Shown here: positions 22,110 through 32,643 of the stretch, one piece after another
Layout: each line of letters starts with the position of its first letter
Numbering within the stretch: the first letter of the stretch is position 1
Origin: Raffaelea ambrosiae
Lineage: Eukaryota; Ascomycota; Sordariomycetes; Ophiostomatales; Ophiostomataceae
Direction of reading: 5' to 3'
Assembly (NCBI GenBank): GCA_002778195.1
Contig: PCDI01000006.1
Span: forward strand, 1,741,950 to 1,805,949
DNA length: 64,000 nt
Notes under the pieces: generated by a model
Told to the model about the DNA's origin: nothing
What the model saw: only the letters and a program-made list of their open reading frames with translations
The model's database searches: none
Position numbers and translations under genes: made by a program

Positions 22110-24191
22110 CATCAGTTTTGGTTCTGCTGCCGAACGGGACAAACGGCATGCCAGTTCACCACCATCACCAACAGGGCTGCCGTGCTTGCCGTAGCCCGAC
22201 CGGGCACCGAGGCCAGGGACACAGGCAGTCTGGGGGGGGAGGGAAGAAGAGAAAAAGGAAAGACGAGATGCAGAGAACAGGGAAAAAAGAAAAGAGGAAG
22301 CAGAGCCGAAGATGCACAACGACGCAGAGACGAGCAGGGGTGAGGACGCGCAAGAACAAGCCAATGAACAAGGACGATCGGCTCTGTGCTCTTGCCATGC
22401 CTCTTTCCGCGCCTCTGCCCAAGACCACTTACACCCACAGCCCGCCTAGTCTGCCACACACGGCCGTCTCGAAGGACTCTTGCTGGCCGCCCACCGCATG
22501 GCCGCTTTCACCCGGCGGCGGCCGCTTCGTATGATGGCTCTCCTGGACTAACACGCGCTGCCCGACCATGGCCTGTCGGAATGTGTCTGGGACCTCTGTT
22601 TGAACCTCTGGCGTCTCATTCCAATCAAAAAGTAGCCCCGTGGAAGGCCCCAAGGCCGTCTCAGAGTTCGCACATGCTTTCTTTTTCCTGCTCGTTGCTT
22701 TCTTTTGCGGCAAAGTTTATATTAATACACGTCCCGATCAGGCTGGTCCCGGACGCTGCAAGAGGCATAGCACGACACAAGCAAGTGAGCTGATGGATCG
22801 CCTCGAGCTTGGGGAGGAGGGTGATGTGCGTGTGATGCACTCCAGGAACCGGCATGCCCCCGAGGGCGCAGGGCGGCAAGCGCTTCGCAGTCATGGCCGC
22901 GCTGCTCGGGCTGGTCTCAACCGGCACCGTCTGCATCTGCATGGTGCTTTGTAGCATCCTCGAGGTGCGGCACGCGACGAAAACAGCTTTGCATGACGGT
23001 TGGCGACGACTGCGGGAAATGTCTTGGTCGGCCGGCATGCATGCGTAGTACGAGTACATAGTACGCTGACTGTGTTTCGTGCGAGTAAGATACACCGTAG
23101 TATTGCTCTGCCCATACTTCCCCTTCCCTACCCCCCCAACAGCGTGAAACCACCCAACGGCCTCCACGGCCTCCACGGCCTCTGCCATCAGCCGAGCTGG
23201 AACCCGCAAACGGTCTGCCTGTCATGTTGGATACTAACTACCCAACTATTATCTCGCATCCCCAACACCTGGGTTGGTCCTGCGAAATTGCCTGCCACAC
23301 CCATCGCGGTGGTCGTGCAGCCGGCCCCCTCTCGTGGCCCCTTTGGTGGTCTTGGTCCCTCTCATCGCCTCGTCCGCCTCCTCCTCCCTGCGGTTGCAAC
23401 TGTCCCCAACGGTCTGCAAGAGGCCAGGAGAGCACGGAAAATCACACTGGACGGACACAGCCTGTCCGGAACGAACCTCCCCCCCCTCAAAAAAACCGAT
23501 GTTCTCCCTCGCGCTCACGCACACCCCCTTTTCCTCTGCAGAAGCCCTACGGGGGGCTTAATCTTAAATGCTAGTGTCTTGTCATTGAACCTCTCGATAC
23601 CACCCTCTCGTCGTCATGATCCTTGCTGCTTCTTTTCTTATCCTGCCGTCACCCCTTTTCAGCGTCTGCGTTGCTTCCATTCGCTTTCCAGCCTGCGTCT
23701 GCTCCCCTCTTGAGAGCAACCCCCTGGCCCAATACACGGCAGAATACCATGTATAAAAAAGAGACCCATGGCCATGGCTAGTGATCGACCGGGACCCTTC
23801 CCTGAAAGGGAGCAAGAAGCGTGCTTCCAAGCCTGCCAGCTTCCCACCCAGGCAGGTCTTGCTAGCAGGCTACCTGGTAGCTTGCTAGCTTGCTACTACG
23901 GAACTACCTACAAAGTAGTAGTCCGAGCGAGTACTCTTACAAGGTAGATGTTTTTTTTTTGTCGGTTCCTGACTACGAGGATTGTGCTTGCTTTTGCTTC
24001 GTTACTACATAGTACTGTGGGTGGCTTCGTTCTATTTTCGCTCACTCCCCTGTCCATTGCTACCTCTCTGCTGCACATACGAGCAACTAGTTAGTAGCAA
24101 TAATTCACATGCTCTCTCTGTCCTCGGGCCCGAGCGTCTATCAATCCCCCCTCCATTCATGTGCCTCTACATGGTAAGATATTCTTCATCT

Positions 24192-24243
24192 CATGTCTCC
24201 ATCCCATGTCTGCATCCCATGTCTGCATCTCATGTCTGCATCT
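24192..24243. repeat. four-copy 13-bp repeat (catgtctgcatcc)
   Basis: Four adjacent 13-bp units with one or two substitutions, in intergenic DNA. Confidence 0.85.
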
Positions 24244-24595
24244 CGCGTTCATAACCACGATCTGCCATCCCATCGACGATCGCCAGAAAGTTGCTCTCTG
24301 CCCTCCGCCGTGGAAATATGGGATTGACGGCTCTCCGTGGCGTCCCCACAGTGCAAGAAAGCCGTTTGCTTGTGATGTTCAGATGTGGACGAAGAAGGCA
24401 CACTATCCGCGTACTAACGAGTAGAACTCCGTTAGTCACTCACTACTATGTAGAAACCCCGGAGTGCGACGCGTCCTCAATTACCGACCTGGCTTCTCCA
24501 CCTGCATCATCTTTGACGCCTCGTGCTGCTGCGCCTTCCAACCAACTTCTCTTATTCGGTTTTGGTTTGCTTCGTTCCTGTCCTCGTTTGCGAGT

Positions 24596-24617
24596 ACTAT
24601 GTACTATAGTACGTAGT
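24596..24617. repeat. 22-bp near-perfect palindrome
   Basis: actat-gtactatagtac-gtagt: the inner 12 bp are a perfect palindrome and the outer arms differ at one pair. Confidence 0.75.
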
Positions 24618-25542
24618 ATGTCCTTCCCTCCTCGCCCCTTCTCCCTGCCTCATGTTGTATTTTGAGGCGCATCCTGCCGAAACGAGCTGCCTGCTATGTA
24701 CGAGTGCGTCCGTTCTCTTCCTCTCAGGATAGCAATAAAGCCCACGCTGTCAGACGACGACGCAAGGGCTCACATGTAATCTACTTACGTATAAGTGCAA
24801 TGTAGGAAAAGGGGGACGCATGCTGGCTCATTTGTTTCCACATGCCGAAGGCGCCTCGTGTAATACACCGTAGATGATTTGGAATCTACGAATTGGGAAG
24901 CGCGTTGGAAACAGCCAGGTTGGAGAGCAATCGAACGAAGAAAGAGACACAAAAAAACCACAACAAAACACACCCAAATTGGCCAAATGGCAACCCAGGC
25001 CCGTCCTCCTTTTCACAATCCGACGCTCTCCTTGGCAGTCCCTACCACTTCCCAAGCTCTGTAAGCTCTGCGGCGGGCGTACCTAGCTGTTCCTGATCAT
25101 CGCCGGATATGCCTGACGGCTAATCGACAGCTCAACCCGTGTCCTCTTGCATGTACATTGTAGCTGCATTGCAGCGAGTTGCAGATTGGTTACCGTTGTT
25201 GTCAGAGGCGGGCAAGACTGGCAGGGTCCTTTGTGTCTGGACAAGATTTGGAGACGCGACTTGAGTCTCTTAACTACACGCGTCTACGAGACGAAAATCA
25301 TGCCACGTGACTTACCAGCCACCCCCAAAAAGATCGCGCCACAAGCGCAACGCCAAATATGCGAACCCCAAAGCGCGACGGGTCTTGTTTCTCGCAGCTT
25401 GATGGGTTCGTGAGCATCAAACCGCAGTTGCTAGCGACCAGCTTAGCTCACCCTTGCTCCTTGCCGGGCCATCGGCTTGCTCTTCACCAAGCGACAACAT
25501 TCTTATACATCTGCGCATTGCGCGAGGCTGACTAGCTTCAAA

Positions 25543-26963
25543 ATGCCTCCTGGTACGTTGCCAAAAACATGTACAACGAGCATATGTTTTAGTTGAGCGT
25601 CTTTGTTGTCGGCTCTCAGCCGCCGATCTCGCCCTTTTTTTTTTTTTTTCAAGCTGCGGCCCTCAGACATCCGTGCCGGCGCAACACAATTTCTGTACAC
25701 GTTCTCTAACCATGGAATGCAGCTCTGAGCGACGACGAAGGCTCCGACGTCAGCGGTGTCGGGGCTGTCACGACACCCCCACCGGCGAAGCGCGGCAAGA
25801 AGATCTCTTCCTATGCCGACTCCGACAACTCCGACGACGATGCTGCCTCAGACGGCGCGAGCAAGAAGCGCAAGAGCACAACACGGGCCAACGGAAACGC
25901 AGCCTCCGCGAAGGCGCCCAAGGCCAAAGAGCCAGAAGAGAAAGATGAGGAAGACGAGGACGACGAAGACGAGGAGGATGAAGACATGGATGGGGATGAG
26001 TATGTTCCAGTCTGCACGACATCTGGCCAAAGATGCGCATAGCATGCACGAATGATTGCGATACGGGAGAAGAAGAAAATTAAAAAAAAAAAAAACCACG
26101 AAAGGCTAATAGTCTGTTTCTCTCCAGATACGAGGTGGAAAAAATCATCGGCCACATGCTCGATGTACGTGCAGACGAAGGGTCCTGCAAGTGTTACCAC
26201 TACGAAAGACTCGAGAGTTATGGTAGCTGACATGCTGCTCGCCCCTATAGGATGACAGAAATCCTCGCTTCCGCGTAAAGTGGAAAGGATATGACGACCC
26301 AGCAGATTACACATGGGAGCCAGAAGACAACTTGGCGTATGTTATGTTGTCCATACAAACATGCCCATTCTTTTTGTTGTTGTTGTTGTTTTACTTCTAC
26401 TCCTCGGTGCTGACCTTGTATCCTCGTTCAACAGTGACAACGCCACGGAAATTCTAAACGAGTACTTCTCCAGGATCGGCGGCCGCGAGAAGCTGTACGA
26501 GAAGCCCGCCAAGGGCAAAAAGCGCGGCCGGCCGTCCGCCGCATCTGTAGCCGCGTCGACCCCGACATCAGCAACAACAAAACGAGCCAGGAAGAGCGAT
26601 GTGCACCCGGTGGACCGGGAGTCGCCATCGGTCGCGGTGGCCAAGCCGTTCAAGCCTCCAGCAGGCAGCTGGGAAGACGACGTGGTGGATGTGGAGATGT
26701 TTCGGGACAACGAGGGCGAGCTGAAGGTGTTTCTGACCTGGAAGAATGGCGAGAAGACACAGCACCCGGCACAGCAGTCCTACATGAGGTGCCCACAAAA
26801 GGTATGCGACGGAGCTTGGATGGAGCTTGAAGCTTGGTTTTTCTTCTCTTGCTCTGTTTTGCGCAAGCACGTGTCACGAACATTTGACTGACCCATACGT
26901 CTCTCATGTTAGATTCTCCGGTTTTACGAGTCTCGCATCAGCTTCAAGGCCGCTCAAGAGTAA
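25543..26963 (+). CDS. heterochromatin protein 1 (chromodomain and chromoshadow domain)
   Basis: Six exons (25543-25552, 25723-25999, 26128-26164, 26251-26336, 26435-26801, 26913-26963) give 275 residues, all in phase. HP1 proteins bind histone H3 methylated at Lys9 and dimerise to build heterochromatin; the Neurospora homologue HPO is needed for DNA methylation. The N-terminus is Ser/Asp and Lys-rich with a long acidic stretch (residues about 75-96). The chromodomain runs from about 97 to 140 (YEVEKIIGHMLD, then FRVKWKGYDDPADYTWEPE). The three aromatic-cage residues are present: Tyr97, Trp119 and Tyr122. A basic hinge (KGKKRGRPSA) follows. The chromoshadow domain is DDVVDVEMFRDNEGELKVFL to the C-terminal ILRFYESRISFKAAQE. 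The first coding exon is only 10 nt. Confidence 0.95.
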
Positions 26964-28314
26964 AGAGCGGCCTGCCCCTACCCACTACCCCCTGCTCCCG
27001 ACGCCTCGGACGTCTCGTCTGGGCTTTCAGCCCCGTTGGCGGGAGATTTCTTGCAATTCTCTTTGGTCTGTTTTTTTTTGAGGCGCGTTTGCGTGGCTCT
27101 CCAGTAAGAGAAGTCGATCCATCTCTAATGGGATCCAATGTCTGTCTGTCTGTGGAGGTTGATTATTTACAAAAGGAGAAAGAACTTGGAGGCCGGTTTT
27201 TGGAGGACAATTTCGAAGGAAGAAAAGGTCTTGGATGAAGGACACGGACTGGGACATGGCGACCAGCCTTGTATTATTTTATTTGGGAGCCTGATTTGTA
27301 CTGAGTATTATAAGTGGATATTGTGCTGGTATTGGGTTTCGTATGAGCAACTTTGTCGAATGATGCAATGGGTCCACCGGATGAGAGTAGTCAGGAACAG
27401 TCTGCACAGAGCCAGGAACAGTTTGCAAAAGCTGGCTGGGACTCAAGTCAGAGCCAGGAACAAAGCGCAGGCGATTGGCGGGAAAGAGGCGGCTTGTCTT
27501 GGTAGCGGTCAAGAAGCTGTCAGAAGTCGCCTGGTCCAAGCTTGGTTGTCCGGTGGTTGGACGGTTGGGCTGGTCGGCGACTAGTGCGACTGCCTAAATG
27601 GAGGCTGGGAGAGCCCCTAGTGGGGCGCAAAGTCGCGTTGTGGGCGCGACAGAGGGCGTTTTTGCAGCGGGACCTCCTCTGAAGCTGCCAGATGGCCCCC
27701 AGCCTTGCCAATTATTGACTTTCCAGGGTCCCCTCCAAAACCAGGTGGCGGGGCAACGAAAATGTATTTGAAGAGGAAGGCACTCTTTTTTTTTTGCAGT
27801 GTTCTGTCTCACCCGCTCTTTCCCAGTTTGCCAGTCAATTCTTTTGTGAATACTAATTCCCACGAAAATATTTTTTTGCAGTCTCTTTTTGGGGAGTCTC
27901 TTTTCGCAAGTCTTTCTTCGATCACATACTTTTTGGGAACTCTTCTGGACCTGTCTGTTCTGCATCGCATCCACCAGAAGCTGGCTTACACGATCTACAC
28001 GTCGGCACACTTACACCATTGACGCTGCCGACGCTTCTTTTGGAAATTACCTCACAAACCCAGCAAAACAAGACCAGAAAACTTCATTCCCGAACAGCCT
28101 CCAAAGCATTCGGTTAGACGACGGCTTGCCATCCACATCATTCCAGACTCAGCAGAGACTTGTCTTGCTCTCGTCTCCAATCCTCACGCCAGTCGCGCGT
28201 GGCAGCCAGCATTCCATTGCCAAAGAAACCGTTGCTGCCAGAAGCAAACGGTGTCTTGAGGGGCCAACAAGCTACCACGCCGAAGCCGCCTCTTGGCTGC
28301 TGTCTCTGCCCATC
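26964..28314. other. intergenic: HP1 3' region and leader of the small membrane protein
   Basis: No gene is supported. The 400 nt before 28315 read open in the same frame but contain no ATG, which fits a 5' leader. Confidence 0.5.
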
Positions 28315-28476
28315 ATGCATTCCAACGATGTCATTGCCCTCATCGTCATTCTCCTCTTTGTCTTTCTGGCTCTGATCGCCTTCGCCATCTACCGCCTGGT
28401 GGTCTTTGCCCGCCGCAGTGTGAGCGTCACATCAAGCTCAGGTAGCGGCACTGGCAGCGGCAGCAGCATGGCATAG
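28315..28476 (+). CDS. 53-residue single-span membrane protein
   Basis: The first ATG of a longer open frame is at 28315 and gives a 53-residue product starting MHSNDVIALIVILLFVFLAL. One hydrophobic span covers residues 6-29, followed by RLVVFARRS and a Ser/Gly tail. The positive residues lie after the span, so by the positive-inside rule the C-terminus should be cytosolic. No family is recognised. It is short, but the composition (strict hydrophobic block, basic flank, GC-rich codons) is unlike the surrounding non-coding DNA. Confidence 0.5.
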   Translation: MHSNDVIALIVILLFVFLALIAFAIYRLVVFARRSVSVTSSSGSGTGSGSSMA

Positions 28477-29591
28477 ACAGTCCAAGTATGAGTTGGAAAG
28501 TGGTATGATAGCAGGCAAGGGCAGTTTTCTGTCCTTCTCTAGCTACGCTTCCCCCGACTCGTATTGCTGTCTGTATCGCTGTCGTCGTCTCCAAGTCCCG
28601 TCCTGACAAGTATCTGCATTCTCTCTTCCGCACCACATCCACACTACCGCCATCTTATCACGACTGAGACTATGGATCACCAAGAGGCTCTTGGCGATGG
28701 TCAACGGTTGAGCGGCCGGCCAGCAGTGCCAGGGTCAACGTCAGGGCCTGAGAGGACATTGCGTGTCTAGGCATTGCTATCAATTTGCGGCAGCACAAAC
28801 GACCTACTCCTGGCAGACACACACAGAGGCCCGTCCAGATCTCTGAGGAGAACGGCATGGTCATGAAATGGACGAACAGCACACCATACACCCCGTTGTA
28901 TGTGGCCTGCTTTACAGTCGGCGCGTACTTTTATTGGATGCATATGATCTACACTCGGAACTACTGGGTTACGGAAGCAATGGCGTTTCTTTGCTTGATT
29001 TTTTTTTTATTTGCATTACAGATACCACAAGGAGCGGTGGTTTCGTTGATTTCTTTATTTCTCTCTCAATTTTGGCACCCTCTGGAAGAATGATCTCGGA
29101 AGCTCGGCCTCGCAGCCTCTTCTCATAATTTTTTGACGTTTTTGGATATAACTTGGGGGTCCTGCTTGCAAGAACAAGCCATATTGAACATAGCAGTATT
29201 TAGGTAGATAGACCAGGAAGGACATATGAAAAAATACCCCTTCGCCTCGCAATTTTGATGTCCAAACAGTGGCCTTTTTCCCCTGTGACGTGTCTTTGTT
29301 CATCGAATGTGTGCACGTCCAGGCTGTACGTGTCACGAGCCTATGTGACAAAGCAAACTGATCTCTGTAATCTAGGTAGTCGAGCAAGGCTCTTTGTCAC
29401 GAAGCTGTTCATGAGACTTCCTTGTTTTGTAAGTCACCCACACTACCTACAAAGACTATACAGAATACAAAGCCCACAAGGCTCGCAATCGAATGAGCAG
29501 CCCTACATTTACCAACATGTCTCTGGCTTTATTAATGCAGGATTCTCTCCTTAGATGATTGACCGCTTGTAGTTCTCGTCAGCACAGCAAT
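28477..29591. other. intergenic, AT-richer DNA
   Basis: No well-supported gene. A 78-residue hydrophobic frame from the ATG at 28857 to 29093 is noted only as a weak candidate. Confidence 0.45.
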
Positions 29592-30389
29592 ATGCGTTCC
29601 CCCGATTATTGCCCGAGCTATTACTTTAATAAAAACAGCCTCCGAGAAAACAACCACCATGAAAATGACCCCTCCAAAATTGACGACCAACAAGATCCCA
29701 CGAATCTAATCGGCCGGAATAGCCAAATCAAAGCCGTTGATATATACGACAACGGCTCTGATTCCGAGAGTGCTTACTCTGATGATGGAACGGGCACGGA
29801 CAAGACCACCATCAGTCAAGGACTCACCGCCAGCAGTACCAATGCTCGCGATGCAACGACCAGTGGCACCGACATCGACAAGCACGACATTCCATCAAAG
29901 CGAGAATCCAGTCCGAACAAAACCTTGTGCTGGATTTATTTGCTTCTCCCGAAACTGCAGGAGATCAATCAGCAGATGGAAAGCGTCCTAATGGAGATAC
30001 AGCGCTCCAATATCGACGCTACAGACAGGCTCGGTTCGAACCAATTGAAACGCCCCTTGTCGGATTTGCAACGCTGTCTTCGAGAAATAACCCAAAACCC
30101 GGAACAGGCCACAGCAAATGACCTCACAATAGACCCCCTACATCTATGGGTAGCCAGCTTTGACGTGCTTGTCAAGCAGGAGGGGGGGGGGCTAAAAGAG
30201 ACAAATAAGCAGCTGATCGCGGATCCGGTAACGAAGCCAGAGGAGGAGAAACTAAAAGAGAAAAAGCAGCGGCTGATCGAGGATCTGGTAACGAAACTTC
30301 TTCACAAGTTAGGCAGGGATGGCCTAGAACGAATCATGTACATCCTCGCGATGAAATTCGGACAGGATAAGCTGAAGGCTTTCATTTGA
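29592..30389 (+). CDS. orphan protein with coiled-coil C-terminus, function unknown
   Basis: Single exon, 265 residues from the ATG at 29592 (MRSPDYCPSYYFNKNSLREN). Codons are clearly more AT-rich than in all neighbours. The N-terminal half is polar and Asn/Asp/Ser/Thr-rich. A middle part contains LCWIYLLLPKLQEINQQME, a likely amphipathic helix. The C-terminal part holds a 15-residue duplication (LKETNKQLIADPVTK and LKEKKQRLIEDLVTK), then a helix ending MKFGQDKLKAFI. A run of ten G at 30182-30191 codes for Gly-Gly-Gly and makes the frame sensitive to sequencing error. No domain is recognised. It ends 91 bp from the stop of the convergent flavoprotein gene. It may be a lineage-specific or transferred gene, or a remnant. 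Confidence 0.5.
   Translation: MRSPDYCPSYYFNKNSLRENNHHENDPSKIDDQQDPTNLIGRNSQIKAVDIYDNGSDSESAYSDDGTGTDKTTISQGLTASSTNARDATTSGTDIDKHDIPSKRESSPNKTLCWIYLLLPKLQEINQQMESVLMEIQRSNIDATDRLGSNQLKRPLSDLQRCLREITQNPEQATANDLTIDPLHLWVASFDVLVKQEGGGLKETNKQLIADPVTKPEEEKLKEKKQRLIEDLVTKLLHKLGRDGLERIMYILAMKFGQDKLKAFI
30192..30296 (+). repeat. 60-bp duplication inside the orphan gene
   Basis: Units 30192-30236 and 30252-30296 start 60 bp apart and code for related 15-residue segments; nucleotide changes show it is not very recent. Confidence 0.75.
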
Positions 30390-30480
30390 ATGTTTCGGGA
30401 TAGGCTGATGTCAGGCCATCTGCAATACAACACGCTTTCATGTATCTATTTACACTATTATCCTCTACTTCGTCTATTTC

Positions 30481-32643
30481 CTAGTAAGAAAAGCTTTCCC
30501 AGGCAAGTTGTTCTCCTGGCAACCACTTCTGGATGTCCTGCAACAGTGACACCCCGGTGCAGATGTATATCTTTCGCTGTGTAGTGCCTTCGTCACCGCT
30601 ATCAGGGGCAATGTCCTGCTTCTGAAGGCGTCTTCCTTCGACCACAGTTGCCCCCTTTTCCCGTAGCTGCTTGATAGTATCCTTCTGCTTCGACCTGTCT
30701 TCCTCGTTAGCGGCCCCAGCCATGCCGGTGACAAACAGGGTCGTGTGTTGAGCAAGCATGGCGATGCGCTCGAAGCTGTCCACGGAAAGTGGGAGGTCTT
30801 CAGCCCGCAAGGCCCAAAAAACTTTGAATCGGCCGCTTGAGTGTGATGCCAATAAGCCGGGAGCCTGGGCAAGCAGAGGTGTGATACCGACACCTGCAGC
30901 AACAAAAACCGACTCTTCCTGTGACGAATCGGGCTCTGTGGCTCCGTCTGTGTGACGGCGTCTGGCATCTTCTGCGGGCATACGGAACTTGTCGTCGCCC
31001 CCAAAAGCAAGGACGGGAACATCGAGTTGCACCCGCATGTTGTGTTGCCACAAAAACGCTGTCACAGGACCGTGGCGCCGGAGCGTCAGTTCCATGGATA
31101 TGGCACCGGTGTGTTCCCGCGACGACGGTGGCGGGTTCGAGACGGTAAAAGTACGGACGTAGTCGTCGTTGAGAGACTGAGGGTCGTCTTCTCGCATGTG
31201 TGACCAGCCGATATCGAGCTCTGGGCTGAAATCCAACGTGGCATACTGGCCCGCCTTCCACAGCTGGCTGATTGTTGAGCTGCCTGCCGGTTCCAACGTG
31301 AAAGTGAACCGAGAGACAGTCGGCGTCAATGTCTGGCGGCTCTTGAGGACAGCCAGGGCCAAGGGCTTCCTCTCCACAGCTTCCGCAGTGCCAAGGTTGC
31401 CGCCGCCAGAGGCTTCGATCTCGGAGAGCAGACGTCGCACAGGCGGATTATAAGGCGAACGGTCCACGAACGAGCCACGGAAGGGCAGGCCGTCAGCCAC
31501 AAGAACGATCCGGTCAAGGGTGATGCGCACAGCCAGCTTCGTGTGTGGGAGGTAGGCGGATGCCTCCTTGCCGATGAGAGTCTTGGTACGGCCAGTCACA
31601 TATAGCACGTCGCCCGACACATAGTCAGGAATGACGATGCCAACGAGGGGTTTCGACTGCAGGTTGCCCAGTGTCTGGTAGAGCCTGTTGCCCGAGAACT
31701 CGGGGTAGATGAGCGTGGGCGGTGACGAGCCACCCCCGTTGCTGACGACGCGGACAAAGCCGGGCGGGCCGCCGCGGTGGTTAGTGTCCATGGTGTTGCC
31801 GTTTGTCGATGAGAGGAAGAACATGTCGGCCCGTTCGATGAGGTCGAGGGCGGCCTGTGGCAGCGGCAGCGTGTCGGAGTCGTGCAGCAGCCGGGGCTGG
31901 GGAACATGAGGCCGGATGGCTTTTTTATTCAAATATTTGGGGCAGTTTCCCAGCGTCTCTTGGACCACCATGGCCAGCTGCACCTCACCGACACGCCCGT
32001 GTTTTGTGCCTGTGCCTGTGCCTGTAATGTTTTCGTCGTTCCCACTGTTGCTGGCATCCGGGGGACGCGGTGAGATGGCCCCCACGGCCAGCTGTCCGGC
32101 CAGTTTGACCCGGTCGCGGGTTTCCAGCTCGATGCTGAGGGCAGCCATGGCCGGCCGCTTCTCCGGATCTGGCTGGACAAGCTCGCCACTGCCCTTGTCT
32201 ACGCCGAACAAGGCATCCACGACAGGGTCGTGGTCGAGGTCGACGAGGCTCTGGATGCCGAGGACGTTCTGGGCCACGGGCCGGGCAAAGCGGTGCTCGC
32301 CGCCCCAGATGGTGGTCCACGGCCGGCCCTGCTGGTCCAATGCGCCGACAGCCATGAGAGACGAAGACGTTACGCGGTATGCATAGCCCCTGGGCAGCCC
32401 AGTCGAGGTCGGGTTGTCTTCGCGAACATGGCCGTTGAGCAGACGGTGGATTTCCACCTCGCCGGGGTGCCAGCCGCGGCCAAACTGATGGTACATGGCC
32501 GACATGGCGTAAGACGTATCAGACGTGTACAGACTGTCCAAGACTTGGAAGTTACTGGGGTCCTGCAGCAGACTGCCGTTCCAGAGATGCCCGAGATATG
32601 GCTGGTGGGAGAAGACGGACGACAGGGCAGGGCCGACGAGCAT
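30481..32643 (-). CDS. split-barrel flavin (PPOX-like) domain fused to ferredoxin-reductase-type oxidoreductase
   Basis: Single exon, 720 residues from the ATG at 32643. Another plausible start is the ATG at 32505 (MSAMYHQFGRGWHPGE), because similarity seems to begin there. The first half looks like a pyridoxamine-phosphate-oxidase-type FMN split barrel: LMAVGALDQQGRPWTTIWGG, then a second barrel-like repeat with DMFFLSSTNG. The second half is a ferredoxin-NADP reductase module. It has the FAD motif RTFTVS (near residue 520), a substrate-side VFVAAGVGITPLLAQ for pyridine nucleotide, and the end IYICTGVSLLQDIQKWL. No C-terminal 2Fe-2S cysteines are present. It should pass electrons from NAD(P)H to flavin; the substrate is unknown. 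No targeting signal is clear. Confidence 0.85.
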   Translation of the reverse strand: MLVGPALSSVFSHQPYLGHLWNGSLLQDPSNFQVLDSLYTSDTSYAMSAMYHQFGRGWHPGEVEIHRLLNGHVREDNPTSTGLPRGYAYRVTSSSLMAVGALDQQGRPWTTIWGGEHRFARPVAQNVLGIQSLVDLDHDPVVDALFGVDKGSGELVQPDPEKRPAMAALSIELETRDRVKLAGQLAVGAISPRPPDASNSGNDENITGTGTGTKHGRVGEVQLAMVVQETLGNCPKYLNKKAIRPHVPQPRLLHDSDTLPLPQAALDLIERADMFFLSSTNGNTMDTNHRGGPPGFVRVVSNGGGSSPPTLIYPEFSGNRLYQTLGNLQSKPLVGIVIPDYVSGDVLYVTGRTKTLIGKEASAYLPHTKLAVRITLDRIVLVADGLPFRGSFVDRSPYNPPVRRLLSEIEASGGGNLGTAEAVERKPLALAVLKSRQTLTPTVSRFTFTLEPAGSSTISQLWKAGQYATLDFSPELDIGWSHMREDDPQSLNDDYVRTFTVSNPPPSSREHTGAISMELTLRRHGPVTAFLWQHNMRVQLDVPVLAFGGDDKFRMPAEDARRRHTDGATEPDSSQEESVFVAAGVGITPLLAQAPGLLASHSSGRFKVFWALRAEDLPLSVDSFERIAMLAQHTTLFVTGMAGAANEEDRSKQKDTIKQLREKGATVVEGRRLQKQDIAPDSGDEGTTQRKIYICTGVSLLQDIQKWLPGEQLAWESFSY

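Larger units (their letters stand above)
19943..25542. other. 5.6-kb stretch without a supported gene
   Basis: Open frames here are short, start poorly or are made of repeats, and none resembles a known protein. The left end is the promoter of the zinc-finger-like gene. The right end is the HP1 promoter. Between them are an 11-bp array, a CAG-type repeat, a G15 run, a 13-bp repeat, a 22-bp palindrome and many short tac/gta-rich clusters. Untranslated or antisense RNA genes cannot be excluded. Confidence 0.5.

Noticed and set aside
22854..23048. 64-residue frame with a hydrophobic segment (MAALLGLVSTGTVCICMVLC)
   Set aside because: It has an ATG and a possible signal-anchor, but lies in repeat-rich gene-poor DNA with nothing else in support.
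28857..29093. 78-residue hydrophobic frame
   Set aside because: Hydrophobicity comes partly from T-rich DNA (a t9 run inside), and a second overlapping frame is equally open.
30020..30035. ggttcgaacc, resembling a tRNA B box
   Set aside because: No A box or cloverleaf arms around it; it lies inside the orphan coding frame.
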